A stretch of 22,255 bases of DNA. It comes from an uncultured Collinsella sp. (GTDB lineage: Bacteria > Actinomycetota > Coriobacteriia > Coriobacteriales > Coriobacteriaceae). The position numbers and the translations under genes are program-made. Positions within the stretch are counted from its first letter, which is position 1; each line of letters starts with the position of its first letter. The notes beneath the pieces are model-generated. The model was given only the letters and a program-made list of their open reading frames with translations, searched no databases and was not told the DNA's origin. Where the stretch lies: NCBI GenBank assembly GCA_902494555.1, contig CABUTR010000024.1, forward strand, positions 1-22,255, given 5' to 3'. Positions 15,392-22,255 of the stretch are shown here, piece by piece.

Positions 15392-15427
15392 AGAATAGCC
15401 GCCTGGCGCTAACCGGGCGGCTATTCT
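15392..15427 (-). promoter_or_regulatory. Strong intergenic hairpin between glgD and glgA
   Basis: A perfect 12-bp stem (15392-15403 with 15416-15427) has a 12-nt loop. It stands 31 bp after the glgD stop and about 16 bp upstream of the glgA ribosome binding site. No U-tract follows on the minus strand, so simple termination is unlikely. An mRNA processing or stabilising element, or an attenuation point setting glgA level against glgC/glgD, is possible. Confidence 0.5.
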
Positions 15428-15458
15428 GCAGTTTACGAGCGATGTTGCGGTGCCAACG

Positions 15459-16586
15459 TTAACGTACGATGGTAGTGTCGGAAGTTAACGGAGCCTTGCC
15501 CAGCACCAGGATGTTCTCGGGCGTGCCGCGAAGCTCGGTGTTGGTGGGAACCACGTTGTTCTTGTCCAGGATGGCGTTCTCGACGCGTGCGCCGCTCTTG
15601 ATGATGCAGCTCTGGTTGATGATCGAGTTGGTCACCGAGGCGCCTTCCTCAACCACAACGCCGCGCGACAGGATCGAATTGCGCACGGTTCCCTTGATGA
15701 TGCAGCCGGCCGAGATGATCGAGTTGCAGGCGTGGCTGCCGGTCGCATAGCGCGAAGGCGGCACGTCGTGAGCCTTGGTCAGGATCGGGCGCTCGGGATC
15801 GAAGAGCTGGTCGGCCACGGTCTGGTCGAGCAGGTCCATGCTGCGGCGATACAGCGACTTCTCGCTAAATACGCCCACGACCTCGCCCTTGTACTCGTAG
15901 CTGCACACGTCGATGTTGCCAAAGTCGCCCTGGAGTGCCTCGAGCAGGTCAAGATAGTCGGCGGCCTGGTAGTGGTCGATAATCTCGAGCAGCGTCTCGC
16001 GGTTGACGATGCAGCAGTCCATGGAGGCGTTGTCGCCGTACACGACGCCGGCGCTCACGCCCGTCAGGCGGCCGTTCTCGTTAATCTCGAGCTTGGTCTC
16101 GTCATCGACGTTGCGCGTGGCCTTGCAGTACACCACGGTCATCTGGGCACCGGAGTTCTCGTGCGCCTCGATGATGGTGTTGAGGTCCATGTTAAAGATG
16201 ATGTTGGTGCCCATCATCACGACATAGGGCTTGTCCGAGCGCTGGAACAGCGTTTTGTTGGAGATGATGTCGCGCAGCAGGAAGCGCATGCCGCCCTTGG
16301 TGGTGCCATACGCGTTGCCGGGCACCATGAAAAGGCCGCCCTTCTTGCGGTCCAGGCCCCAGTCCTTGCCCGAGCCCACGTGGTCGATCAGCGAGCGGTA
16401 GTTACCCGGCATGACGACGCCGACGGTCTTGATGCCGGCATTCATCATGTTGGACAGCGGAAAGTCGATCAGGCGGTAGCGGCCCAAAAACGGAACGGAC
16501 GCGATGGGGCGGTCCTTGAGCAGCACGCTGCCGTAAGTCGAAGAGTAGTTAGCGGTGATATAACCGATGGCCTTGCGATTGATCAT
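15459..16586 (-). CDS. glgD: GlgD, non-catalytic-type subunit of glucose-1-phosphate adenylyltransferase
   Basis: Paralogue of GlgC with the same layout: a nucleotidyltransferase-like domain (about 1-260) and a C-terminal left-handed beta-helix (about 285-370). The nucleotide-binding GGxGxRL loop of GlgC is missing; the equivalent region reads GYITANYSSTYGS (8-20). The metal-binding Asp of the SGDH motif is replaced (GTN, 126-128). In Bacillus-type systems GlgD is a partner that stimulates GlgC in a heterotetramer, and I infer the same here. The frame is open upstream to 16625 inside glgC. I choose the ATG at 16584-16586 because a GGGGG-rich ribosome binding site precedes it by 9 bp and the protein homology starts there; this leaves 4 bp after the glgC stop. 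The pair is tightly coupled. Confidence 0.93.
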   Translation of the reverse strand: MINRKAIGYITANYSSTYGSVLLKDRPIASVPFLGRYRLIDFPLSNMMNAGIKTVGVVMPGNYRSLIDHVGSGKDWGLDRKKGGLFMVPGNAYGTTKGGMRFLLRDIISNKTLFQRSDKPYVVMMGTNIIFNMDLNTIIEAHENSGAQMTVVYCKATRNVDDETKLEINENGRLTGVSAGVVYGDNASMDCCIVNRETLLEIIDHYQAADYLDLLEALQGDFGNIDVCSYEYKGEVVGVFSEKSLYRRSMDLLDQTVADQLFDPERPILTKAHDVPPSRYATGSHACNSIISAGCIIKGTVRNSILSRGVVVEEGASVTNSIINQSCIIKSGARVENAILDKNNVVPTNTELRGTPENILVLGKAPLTSDTTIVR

Positions 16587-16590
16587 CGGA

Positions 16591-17739
16591 TCATTCCCCC
16601 TTCCCGATAACGACGTCATTTCCAACGACGGCCGTATCCTTGGTGGTATCGACAGAGCCGAGCTTCACGCCCTCTTCGACCGTGGAGTTCTCGCCCAAAA
16701 TAGCGCGGCAGATGTGCGCGCCGCTCTTAACGTGCGCACCCGGCAGCAGCACGGAGTCCTCGACCACGGCGCGCTCCTCGATAATGACATCGGTCGAAAG
16801 GATCGAGTGGCGAGCGGTGCCGTAGATCTTGCAACCGTTGGAGACCAGACAGTCGTCCAGACGACCGTCCGGGCCAATGTAGTGCGGCGGACGCGTGGTG
16901 ATGTTGGACATGATGGGGAAGTGCTTGTCGAAAAGATCGAACTCGGGGTTGTTGCCCAGCAGGTCCATCGAGGTCTCGTGGAAGCTGGCGATGGTGCCAA
17001 CATCCTTCCAAAAACCGTGGAACTCGTAGCTGTACAGGCGCTTGTTCTCGCCAAGCAGCTTGGGGATGATGTCCTTGCCAAAGTCGTGGCTCGAGCGTTG
17101 GTCCAGAGCGTCCTCCTCGAGCGCCTCGATCAGCACGTCGGCCGAGAAGATGTAGATGCCCATGGAAGCGAGGTTCGAATCAGGCTTCTCGGGCTTCTCG
17201 GTAAACTTGGTGATGCGGCCGTCCTCGGGGTCAGTGGTCAGGATGCCAAAGCGGCTGGCCTCCTCCCACGGCACGGGCATAACGCTCACCGTGAGGTCGG
17301 CGTTGTTCTCAATGTGCGTCTTGAGCATCTTGCGGTAGTCCATGCGATACAGGTGATCGCCCGAAAGAATCAGGACGTACTTGGGGTCGTTGGCCTTGAT
17401 GTAGTCGAGGTTCTGCGTGATGGCGTCGGCCGTGCCCGCATACCAGGCGCCGCCGGTCTGCGTCTCGTACGGCGGCAGGATCGACACGCCACCGTCGCGG
17501 CTGTCCAGATCCCACGCCTCGCCGGAGCCCACGTAGGCATGCAGCAGGTAGGGGCGATACTGCGTCAGAACGCCCACCGTGTCGATGCCCGAGTTGGAGC
17601 AGTTGGAGAGCGAAAAGTCGATAATGCGGAACTTGCCACCAAAGCTAACCGCCGGCTTGGCGATCTTTTGGGTGAGTGCCCCCAATCGGCTGCCCTGTCC
17701 TCCTGCGAGGAGCATCGCGATGCATTCTTTCTTACTCAT
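16591..17739 (-). CDS. glgC: Glucose-1-phosphate adenylyltransferase (ADP-glucose pyrophosphorylase), catalytic subunit
   Basis: Makes ADP-glucose from ATP and glucose-1-phosphate, the first committed step of glycogen synthesis. The 382-residue length is normal. Catalytic features are intact: the loop GGQGSRL (13-19), KPAVSFGGKFRIIDF (28-42), the metal-binding Asp128 in LSGDHLYRMDY, and the sugar-phosphate Lys182 in the EKP motif. A left-handed beta-helix domain follows (about 290-380). The ATG is preceded by AGGAGA at 6 bp. It lies between glgP (107 bp upstream) and glgD (4 bp downstream), all on the minus strand. Activity in this family is usually controlled allosterically; which effectors apply cannot be read from the sequence. 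Confidence 0.96.
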   Translation of the reverse strand: MSKKECIAMLLAGGQGSRLGALTQKIAKPAVSFGGKFRIIDFSLSNCSNSGIDTVGVLTQYRPYLLHAYVGSGEAWDLDSRDGGVSILPPYETQTGGAWYAGTADAITQNLDYIKANDPKYVLILSGDHLYRMDYRKMLKTHIENNADLTVSVMPVPWEEASRFGILTTDPEDGRITKFTEKPEKPDSNLASMGIYIFSADVLIEALEEDALDQRSSHDFGKDIIPKLLGENKRLYSYEFHGFWKDVGTIASFHETSMDLLGNNPEFDLFDKHFPIMSNITTRPPHYIGPDGRLDDCLVSNGCKIYGTARHSILSTDVIIEERAVVEDSVLLPGAHVKSGAHICRAILGENSTVEEGVKLGSVDTTKDTAVVGNDVVIGKGE

Positions 17740-17778
17740 CGATTTCTCCTTCTGTCATCGATGTTTCTAACCCATTAG

Positions 17779-17809
17779 CGACGGACGCGGCGCAACGTCA
17801 CGCCCGTCG
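17779..17809 (-). promoter_or_regulatory. RNA hairpin between glgP and glgC
   Basis: Read on the minus strand, 11 bases pair fully (17799-17809 with 17779-17789), using two G-U pairs that would be mismatches in the plus-strand RNA. The loop is 9 nt. The next bases are CTAATGGG, so there is no terminator tail. This may be an intercistronic stability or processing structure in the glg mRNA. It lies 40 bp before the glgC start. Confidence 0.4.
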
Positions 17810-17846
17810 AGTAATGCCGTGCTGGCATAGGGGAGCTCGCGCGCCT

Positions 17847-20273
17847 TTAAGCGTGCCAGATCTCGTCGCGATACTCGCGAATGGTGCGGTCGCTCGAGAA
17901 CCAGCCGCTCGAGGCAGTGTTGAGCAGGGCCTTGCGGTTCCAGGTCTCCTGGTCGCCGTAGCTGTTCGTTAGCTTCTCCCAGGCGTCGACGTAGCTGCGG
18001 AAATCGGCCATGACCAGGTCGGGGTCGTTGTTGTTCATGAGCTCGTTGTAGATGCTCTCGAAGTTGCCCGAAAGACCCGCAAAGGTGTTGTCCTTGAGCT
18101 CGTCCATCACGCGGCCCAGACGCTCGCGATCGTTGTTAAGGGTGTCCCACGCAAAGTAGCTGTTGGATGCCCAGAGCTGCTCGACCTCGGGAGCGGTCAG
18201 ACCAAAGATGGCCTCGTTCTCGCGGCCGGCCAGATCGGCGATCTCGATGTTGGCGCCGTCGAGGGTGCCCAACGTAATGGCGCCGTTCATCATGAGCTTC
18301 ATGTTGGATGTGCCTGAGGCCTCCTTGCCGGCCGTGGAGATCTGCTCCGAGATCTCGGCGGCGGGGTAGATGAGCTGGGCGTTGCTCACACGGAAGTTGG
18401 GGATAAAGCAGACCTTCATAACCTCGTTGACACGGGCATCGTTGTTGATGACGTCGGCCACGGAGTTAATGAGGCGGATGGTCTCCTTGGCGAAGGTGTA
18501 GCTCGAGGCAGCCTTGCCGCTAAAGATGAAGGTCGTCGGCGTCACGTGGAAGTTGGGATCGGCGATGCGACGGTTGTAGATATCCATCACCTTCATGATG
18601 TTCATAAGCTGGCGCTTGTAGGCGTGGAAGCGCTTAACCTGAACATCAAAGACGGTGTTGGGGTCAATGACCAGACCAGTCTCGGCCTTGACGTAGGCAG
18701 CCAGGCGCTCCTTGTTGGCGCGCTTGGAGGTACCCACGGCCTTCAGGAACTCGGTGTCGTCCTTAAACTCCTTGAGCTTCTCCAGCTCAAAGGCGTCCTT
18801 GAGCCAGCCGTCGCCAATGGCCTCGGTGACGAGCTTGGCGTAGGTGGGGTTGGCCTCGGCAAAGAAACGACGGTGCGAGATGCCGTTGGTCTTGTTGTTG
18901 AACTTCTCGGGCGTGAGGGCATAGAAGTCCTTGAGCACGATGTTCTTGATGATGTCGGAGTGGATCTTGGCCACGCCGTTGACGCTGTGGCTGCAGATCA
19001 CGGACAGGTTGGCCATGCGAATCTCGCCGTCCCACAGAATGGCGGTCTGGCGCAGACGCTCCTGCCAGCCCTCCTGCGTGGTGTCGAACGACTCGTGCCA
19101 ACGACGGCTGATCTCGTCGATGATCTGGTACACACGGGGGAGGAGCTTGGAGAACGTGCCGATGGGCCACTTCTCCAAGGCCTCGGGCAGGATGGTGTGG
19201 TTGGTGTAGCTCACGACCTGCGTCACGATGTTCCAGGCGTCGTCCCACTCGAGCTTCTTCTCGTCGATGAGAATACGCATGAGCTCGGGGCCGCACATGG
19301 CGGGGTGGGTATCGTTGGTGTGGATGGCCACAAACTGCGGCAGCAGCTCCCAGTTAGCGCCGTGCTCCTTCTCAAAGGTGTCAAGCAGGCTGTAGATGCC
19401 GGCCGAAACAAACAGGTACTCCTGTTTTAGGCGCAGCAGACGGCCGTGCTCGCCGGCGTCGTTGGGGTAGAGGATGGCGCTGATGGCCTCGGCCTCGGCG
19501 CGCTCGGCATCGGCCAGGGCGTAGTCGCCGCGGTTGAAGGCCTCCAGGTCAAAGTGCTCCTCGACCGGCTCGGCGGCCCAGACGCGCAGCTTGTTGACGG
19601 TCTCGCCGGCATAGCCCACCACGGGGATGTCGTAAGGAACGGCCAAGATGTCCTGCGTGTCCACCGTGCGGTAGAACGTGCGGCCATTCTCCTCAAAGCC
19701 CTCGACGCGGCCACCAAACTTAATAGTCACGGCCTTATCCTGACGACGGACCTCCCAGGGATAGCCGTGGGTGAGCCACTCGTCGGTGGCCTCGACCTGG
19801 CTGCCGTTGACGATCTCCTGTTTAAACAGGCCGTAGCGGTAGCGCATGCCGTTGCCGTAGCCGGCAATGCCCTCGGCCGCCATGGAATCCAGGAAGCACG
19901 CGGCCAGACGGCCCAGGCCACCGTTGCCCAGAGCCGGATCGGGCTCCTGGTTCTCGATGACGGACAGGTCAAAGCCCATGTCGTCGAGCGCCTCGGCGAC
20001 CATATCGCGTACGCCAAAGTTGAGCAGGTAGTTGTCGAGCAGGCGACCGATCAAAAACTCGATCGAGAAGTAGTACACGCGCTTTTTGCCCTCGGCGGTG
20101 GCGCGGGCGTCACTCTTGGTGGCAACGGTGCGCGCCTTCTCGGCCACGAGCTTGGCCAGGGCGTTAAAGCGGTCGAGGTCGCTGGCGGCCTCGACGCTCT
20201 TGCCGCTGATGCTCATGACGGCATCGCGATAGAGCTCGGTAAACTCCTGCTTGTTGTCGAAGATCTTATTCAT
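17847..20273 (-). CDS. glgP: Glycogen/starch/alpha-glucan phosphorylase
   Basis: PLP-dependent GT35 enzyme that removes terminal glucose from glycogen or maltodextrin as glucose-1-phosphate. The 808-residue length is standard. The phosphorylase fold is marked by YFSIEFLIGR near the N-terminus, the glycine-rich LGNGGLGRLAACFLDSMA and GNGMRYRYGLF segments, and the PLP-lysine signature EASGTSNMK with Lys659. A strong AAAGGA site precedes the ATG by about 6 bp. It sits between glgB (93 bp upstream) and glgC. Its product, glucose-1-phosphate, is the substrate of GlgC, so synthesis and breakdown are encoded together. It carries no charged low-complexity tail, unlike GlgA and GlgB. Confidence 0.97.
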   Translation of the reverse strand: MNKIFDNKQEFTELYRDAVMSISGKSVEAASDLDRFNALAKLVAEKARTVATKSDARATAEGKKRVYYFSIEFLIGRLLDNYLLNFGVRDMVAEALDDMGFDLSVIENQEPDPALGNGGLGRLAACFLDSMAAEGIAGYGNGMRYRYGLFKQEIVNGSQVEATDEWLTHGYPWEVRRQDKAVTIKFGGRVEGFEENGRTFYRTVDTQDILAVPYDIPVVGYAGETVNKLRVWAAEPVEEHFDLEAFNRGDYALADAERAEAEAISAILYPNDAGEHGRLLRLKQEYLFVSAGIYSLLDTFEKEHGANWELLPQFVAIHTNDTHPAMCGPELMRILIDEKKLEWDDAWNIVTQVVSYTNHTILPEALEKWPIGTFSKLLPRVYQIIDEISRRWHESFDTTQEGWQERLRQTAILWDGEIRMANLSVICSHSVNGVAKIHSDIIKNIVLKDFYALTPEKFNNKTNGISHRRFFAEANPTYAKLVTEAIGDGWLKDAFELEKLKEFKDDTEFLKAVGTSKRANKERLAAYVKAETGLVIDPNTVFDVQVKRFHAYKRQLMNIMKVMDIYNRRIADPNFHVTPTTFIFSGKAASSYTFAKETIRLINSVADVINNDARVNEVMKVCFIPNFRVSNAQLIYPAAEISEQISTAGKEASGTSNMKLMMNGAITLGTLDGANIEIADLAGRENEAIFGLTAPEVEQLWASNSYFAWDTLNNDRERLGRVMDELKDNTFAGLSGNFESIYNELMNNNDPDLVMADFRSYVDAWEKLTNSYGDQETWNRKALLNTASSGWFSSDRTIREYRDEIWHA

Positions 20274-20342
20274 ACGTTCCTTTCCCCCGGGGATGTTTCT
20301 CCCGGAACGGTTATGACATGTATCCTACGCCCCCGTGGGGCG

Positions 20343-20372
20343 GGTATTACAGCTGTAACGGCTTTGTTACGC
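20343..20372. promoter_or_regulatory. Small palindrome cluster at the end of glgB
   Basis: TTACAGCTGTAA (20347-20358) is a perfect 12-bp palindrome. On the minus strand GTAAC, GTTAC and GTAAT half-sites occur in a row from inside the glgB stop region onward. A GC-rich CGCCCC/GGGGCG stem (20328-20342) lies next to it without a U-tract. It could be a regulator site ahead of glgP or chance. I see no clear glgP promoter in the 93-bp gap. Confidence 0.2.
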
Positions 20373-22255
20373 TTTCTTGGCAGGAGCCTTAACAGCAGCT
20401 GCCTTGGCCTTGGGAGCAGCCTTTTTGGTGGCTGCCTTCTTGGTCGTGGTGGACTTGGCCGAAGCCTTGGCAGCGGGCTTGGCAGCCTTCGCCTTAGCCG
20501 GAGCCTTCTTTGCTGCTGCGGTCTTGGGCTTCACCGAGGACGTGCGCTTACACGTCGCCTTCTTGGGAGCCTCGACCACGGGCGGCTTATAGCTGCTGGG
20601 GCCGCGGCGCTTAAGCACCACGCCTGCCAGGCCGGGCACCTTAATCTCAATGGAGTCCATCTGCCCGTTCCAGGGATAGGGCTCGCTCGAGCAGGTGTAA
20701 GGCTCCTCGCCCGCATAGCCGCTACCGCCAAACTCGGGACGGTCGGAATCGAAGATGACCTCCCAGTCACCCTCGCGCGGCACGCCCACGCGGAAGCTCT
20801 CGTAGCTCGCCGGGTCAAAGTTGATCAGGATCACCAGGTCGTCATCGACGTCCTCGCCCTGGCGCACAAAGCTCACGATGGACTGCTTGGAGTTGTCCGC
20901 GTCGATCCAGGTAAAGCCGTCGTCGGTGTAGCCGCGCTCGTACAGGGCGGGCTCGGCGGTGTACAGGTGGTTGAGCGCCTTGATAAACGCCTGATGATGA
21001 CGGTGGGTCTCGTACTCCTCGGTCAGGAACCACTGGATGGACTCGTAGTAGCGCCACTCAATAAACTGGCCGATCTCGTTGCCCATAAAGTTGAGCTTGG
21101 CACCGGGGTGCGTCATTTGGTAGAAAGCCAGTGTGCGCAGGCCGGCAAACTGGCGCCACCAATCACCCGGCATGCGGCCGATCAGCGAGCACTTGCCGTG
21201 CACGACCTCGTCGTGGCTCAGCGGACAAATGAAGTTCTCGGTAAAGGCGTACATGATGGAGAACGTGAGCAGCCCGTGGTTGCCGGGGCGCCACGGAAAA
21301 TCGGTCTGCATGTAGTGCAGGGTGTCGTTCATCCAGCCCATGTCCCACTTGTAGTGGAAGCCCAGGCCGCCGTCCTGCGGCGGGTAGGTCACGAGCGGCC
21401 ACGCGGTGGACTCCTCGGCCATCATCATCACGTCGGGGTAGTGTGCCTCAACAGCGCAGTTGACCTGGCGGATAAATGCGCTGGCGTCCAGGTCTTCCTC
21501 GGTGCCGTACTTGTTGAACTTCTTTTGGCCGGGATCATCGATGCCAAAGTTGAGGTACAGCATGCTGGACACGCCGTCCATGCGAATGCCGTCAACGTGG
21601 AAGTTCTCGAGCCAGTACAGCACGTTGGAGACTAAGAAGGAGCGGACCTCGCCACGGGCAAAATCGAACTTGTGCGTGCCCCAGTTGGGGTGAATCTCGT
21701 GCTCAAACAGCATGTGGCCGTTAAAGGTGGCAAGGCCGTGGGAGTCGGCGCAAAAACCGCCGGGCACCCAGTCCATGATCACGCCGATGCCTGCCTCGTG
21801 GCACGCATCGATAAAGTGCATGAGCTGCTGCGGGTCGCCATAGCGCGACGTGGCGGCATAGTAGCCGGTCGTCTGGTATCCCCAGGAGCCATCGAAGGGA
21901 TGCTCCATAAGCGGCATGACCTCGATATGCGTGTAGCCCATATCGCGCACGTAGTCCACGAGCTCCACCGACAGGTCGTCGTAGGTGTAAAACTCGCCGC
22001 GCTGCGCGGGGAAGGGATCCATGGGGCCGGGGTAGTTGCCGTACTCGTCCGGCTCGCCCTGCGGCTCATCGCCGTGGCGCTTCCACGAGCCAATATGCAC
22101 CTCGTAGATGTTAAGGGGCTGTGACATGTGGTTGTGGCCGGCACGGCGCTTGAGCCATGCGGCGTCGTTCCACTTGTAGCCATCGAGGGTCCACAGCACA
22201 CTGGCGGTACCCGGAGGGCACTCGGCCTTAAAGGCATACGGATCGGCCTTATAGA
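20367..22255 (-). CDS. glgB: 1,4-alpha-glucan branching enzyme, 5' end outside the window, with Lys/Ala-rich tail
   Basis: GH13 enzyme that forms alpha-1,6 branches in glycogen. The frame is open to the right window edge, where it reads YKADPYAFKAECPPGTAS, so the CBM48-type N-domain and the start lie beyond. Catalytic residues are visible: Arg-x-Asp in GIRMDGVSSMLY (Asp codon 21576-21578), Glu in MMAEESTAWP (21414-21416) and His-Asp in LSHDEVVHGK (Asp 21210-21212). Conserved region I reads DWVPGGF, with Gly (21756-21758) where His is usual. After the C-terminal beta domain, about 72 residues (20370-20585) form a Lys/Ala-rich tail built of AAKK, KAPAK and TTTKK units. It is the first glg gene seen, followed after 93 bp by glgP. 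Apart from the tail it matches the family closely. Confidence 0.95.
   Translation of the reverse strand, partial: YKADPYAFKAECPPGTASVLWTLDGYKWNDAAWLKRRAGHNHMSQPLNIYEVHIGSWKRHGDEPQGEPDEYGNYPGPMDPFPAQRGEFYTYDDLSVELVDYVRDMGYTHIEVMPLMEHPFDGSWGYQTTGYYAATSRYGDPQQLMHFIDACHEAGIGVIMDWVPGGFCADSHGLATFNGHMLFEHEIHPNWGTHKFDFARGEVRSFLVSNVLYWLENFHVDGIRMDGVSSMLYLNFGIDDPGQKKFNKYGTEEDLDASAFIRQVNCAVEAHYPDVMMMAEESTAWPLVTYPPQDGGLGFHYKWDMGWMNDTLHYMQTDFPWRPGNHGLLTFSIMYAFTENFICPLSHDEVVHGKCSLIGRMPGDWWRQFAGLRTLAFYQMTHPGAKLNFMGNEIGQFIEWRYYESIQWFLTEEYETHRHHQAFIKALNHLYTAEPALYERGYTDDGFTWIDADNSKQSIVSFVRQGEDVDDDLVILINFDPASYESFRVGVPREGDWEVIFDSDRPEFGGSGYAGEEPYTCSSEPYPWNGQMDSIEIKVPGLAGVVLKRRGPSSYKPPVVEAPKKATCKRTSSVKPKTAAAKKAPAKAKAAKPAAKASAKSTTTKKAATKKAAPKAKAAAVKAPAKKA
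20370..20585 (-). repeat. Lys/Ala-rich tail-coding region of glgB
   Basis: Encodes the last 72 or so residues of GlgB, made almost only of Lys, Ala, Thr, Pro and Ser. It is strongly basic with few acidic residues. Short units such as AAKKAPAK and KKAATKKAAPK recur. It resembles the basic blocks of the GlgA tail in composition but is shorter and lacks the acidic blocks. Confidence 0.8.

Noticed and set aside
13911..15398. Plus-strand open frame of 495 codons opposite the GlgA catalytic domain
   Set aside because: The GT5 motifs on the minus strand are unambiguous. The opposite frame has no motif and a His/Val/Ala-rich shadow composition.
16587..16625. Upstream ATG giving a GlgD 13 residues longer and overlapping glgC
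   Set aside because: The extra residues do not resemble a GlgD N-terminus, and the ATG at 16584-16586 has a better ribosome binding site.
19446..21635. Plus-strand open frame of 729 codons antisense to glgP and glgB
   Set aside because: It spans the boundary of two well-supported minus-strand genes, is very rich in Val, Gly, Leu and His as expected for the complement of GC-biased codons, and shows no motif or ribosome binding site. It is a by-product of high third-position G/C.

Overview
The window looks like a chromosomal segment of a GC-rich anaerobic actinobacterium. My best guess is Coriobacteriia, and Collinsella or a close relative within it. This is inferred from strong G/C bias at third codon positions, a Bacillus-style glycogen operon with a separate glgD next to glgC, Ala/Lys-rich tails on proteins, and a priA-def-fmt-rsmB housekeeping run. 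No rRNA gene or other species marker is present. No phage, CRISPR, tRNA or transposase gene was found.

Left half (1-9530): translation, methylation and replication-restart genes. metK (minus) and gltX (plus) diverge from a 283-bp gap that holds a 98-bp element with perfect 29-bp terminal inverted repeats. gltX ends at a clear terminator. priA and def follow as a tight pair, then a 321-bp gap with a second long dyad, a probable terminator and a doubtful hydrophobic ORF. fmt and rsmB come next and overlap by 4 bp. They meet a convergent small FmdB-type zinc-ribbon gene across a third dyad and a terminator. Several unrelated long hairpin elements therefore sit in the gaps of the first 9.1 kb. 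fmt and early rsmB use many more T-ending codons than their neighbours.

Right half (9531-22255): a glycogen and alpha-glucan island, all on the minus strand. In transcription order it reads glgB (5' end outside the window), glgP, glgC, glgD, glgA, a terminator, then a GH13-GH77 fusion with its own probable promoter. GlgC/GlgD make ADP-glucose, GlgA elongates, GlgB branches, and GlgP releases glucose-1-phosphate. The fusion protein probably trims and disproportionates the resulting maltodextrins.

The most unusual signal is that both polymer-building enzymes carry histone-H1-like low-complexity C-terminal tails. GlgA has about 288 extra residues of alternating acidic and Lys/Ala/Thr-rich blocks, and GlgB has about 72 Lys/Ala-rich residues. 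GlgP, GlgC, GlgD and the GH13-GH77 enzyme have none. GlgB also has Gly where GH13 conserved region I normally has His. No clearly new multi-gene system is visible; the tails are the best candidate for undescribed biology here.
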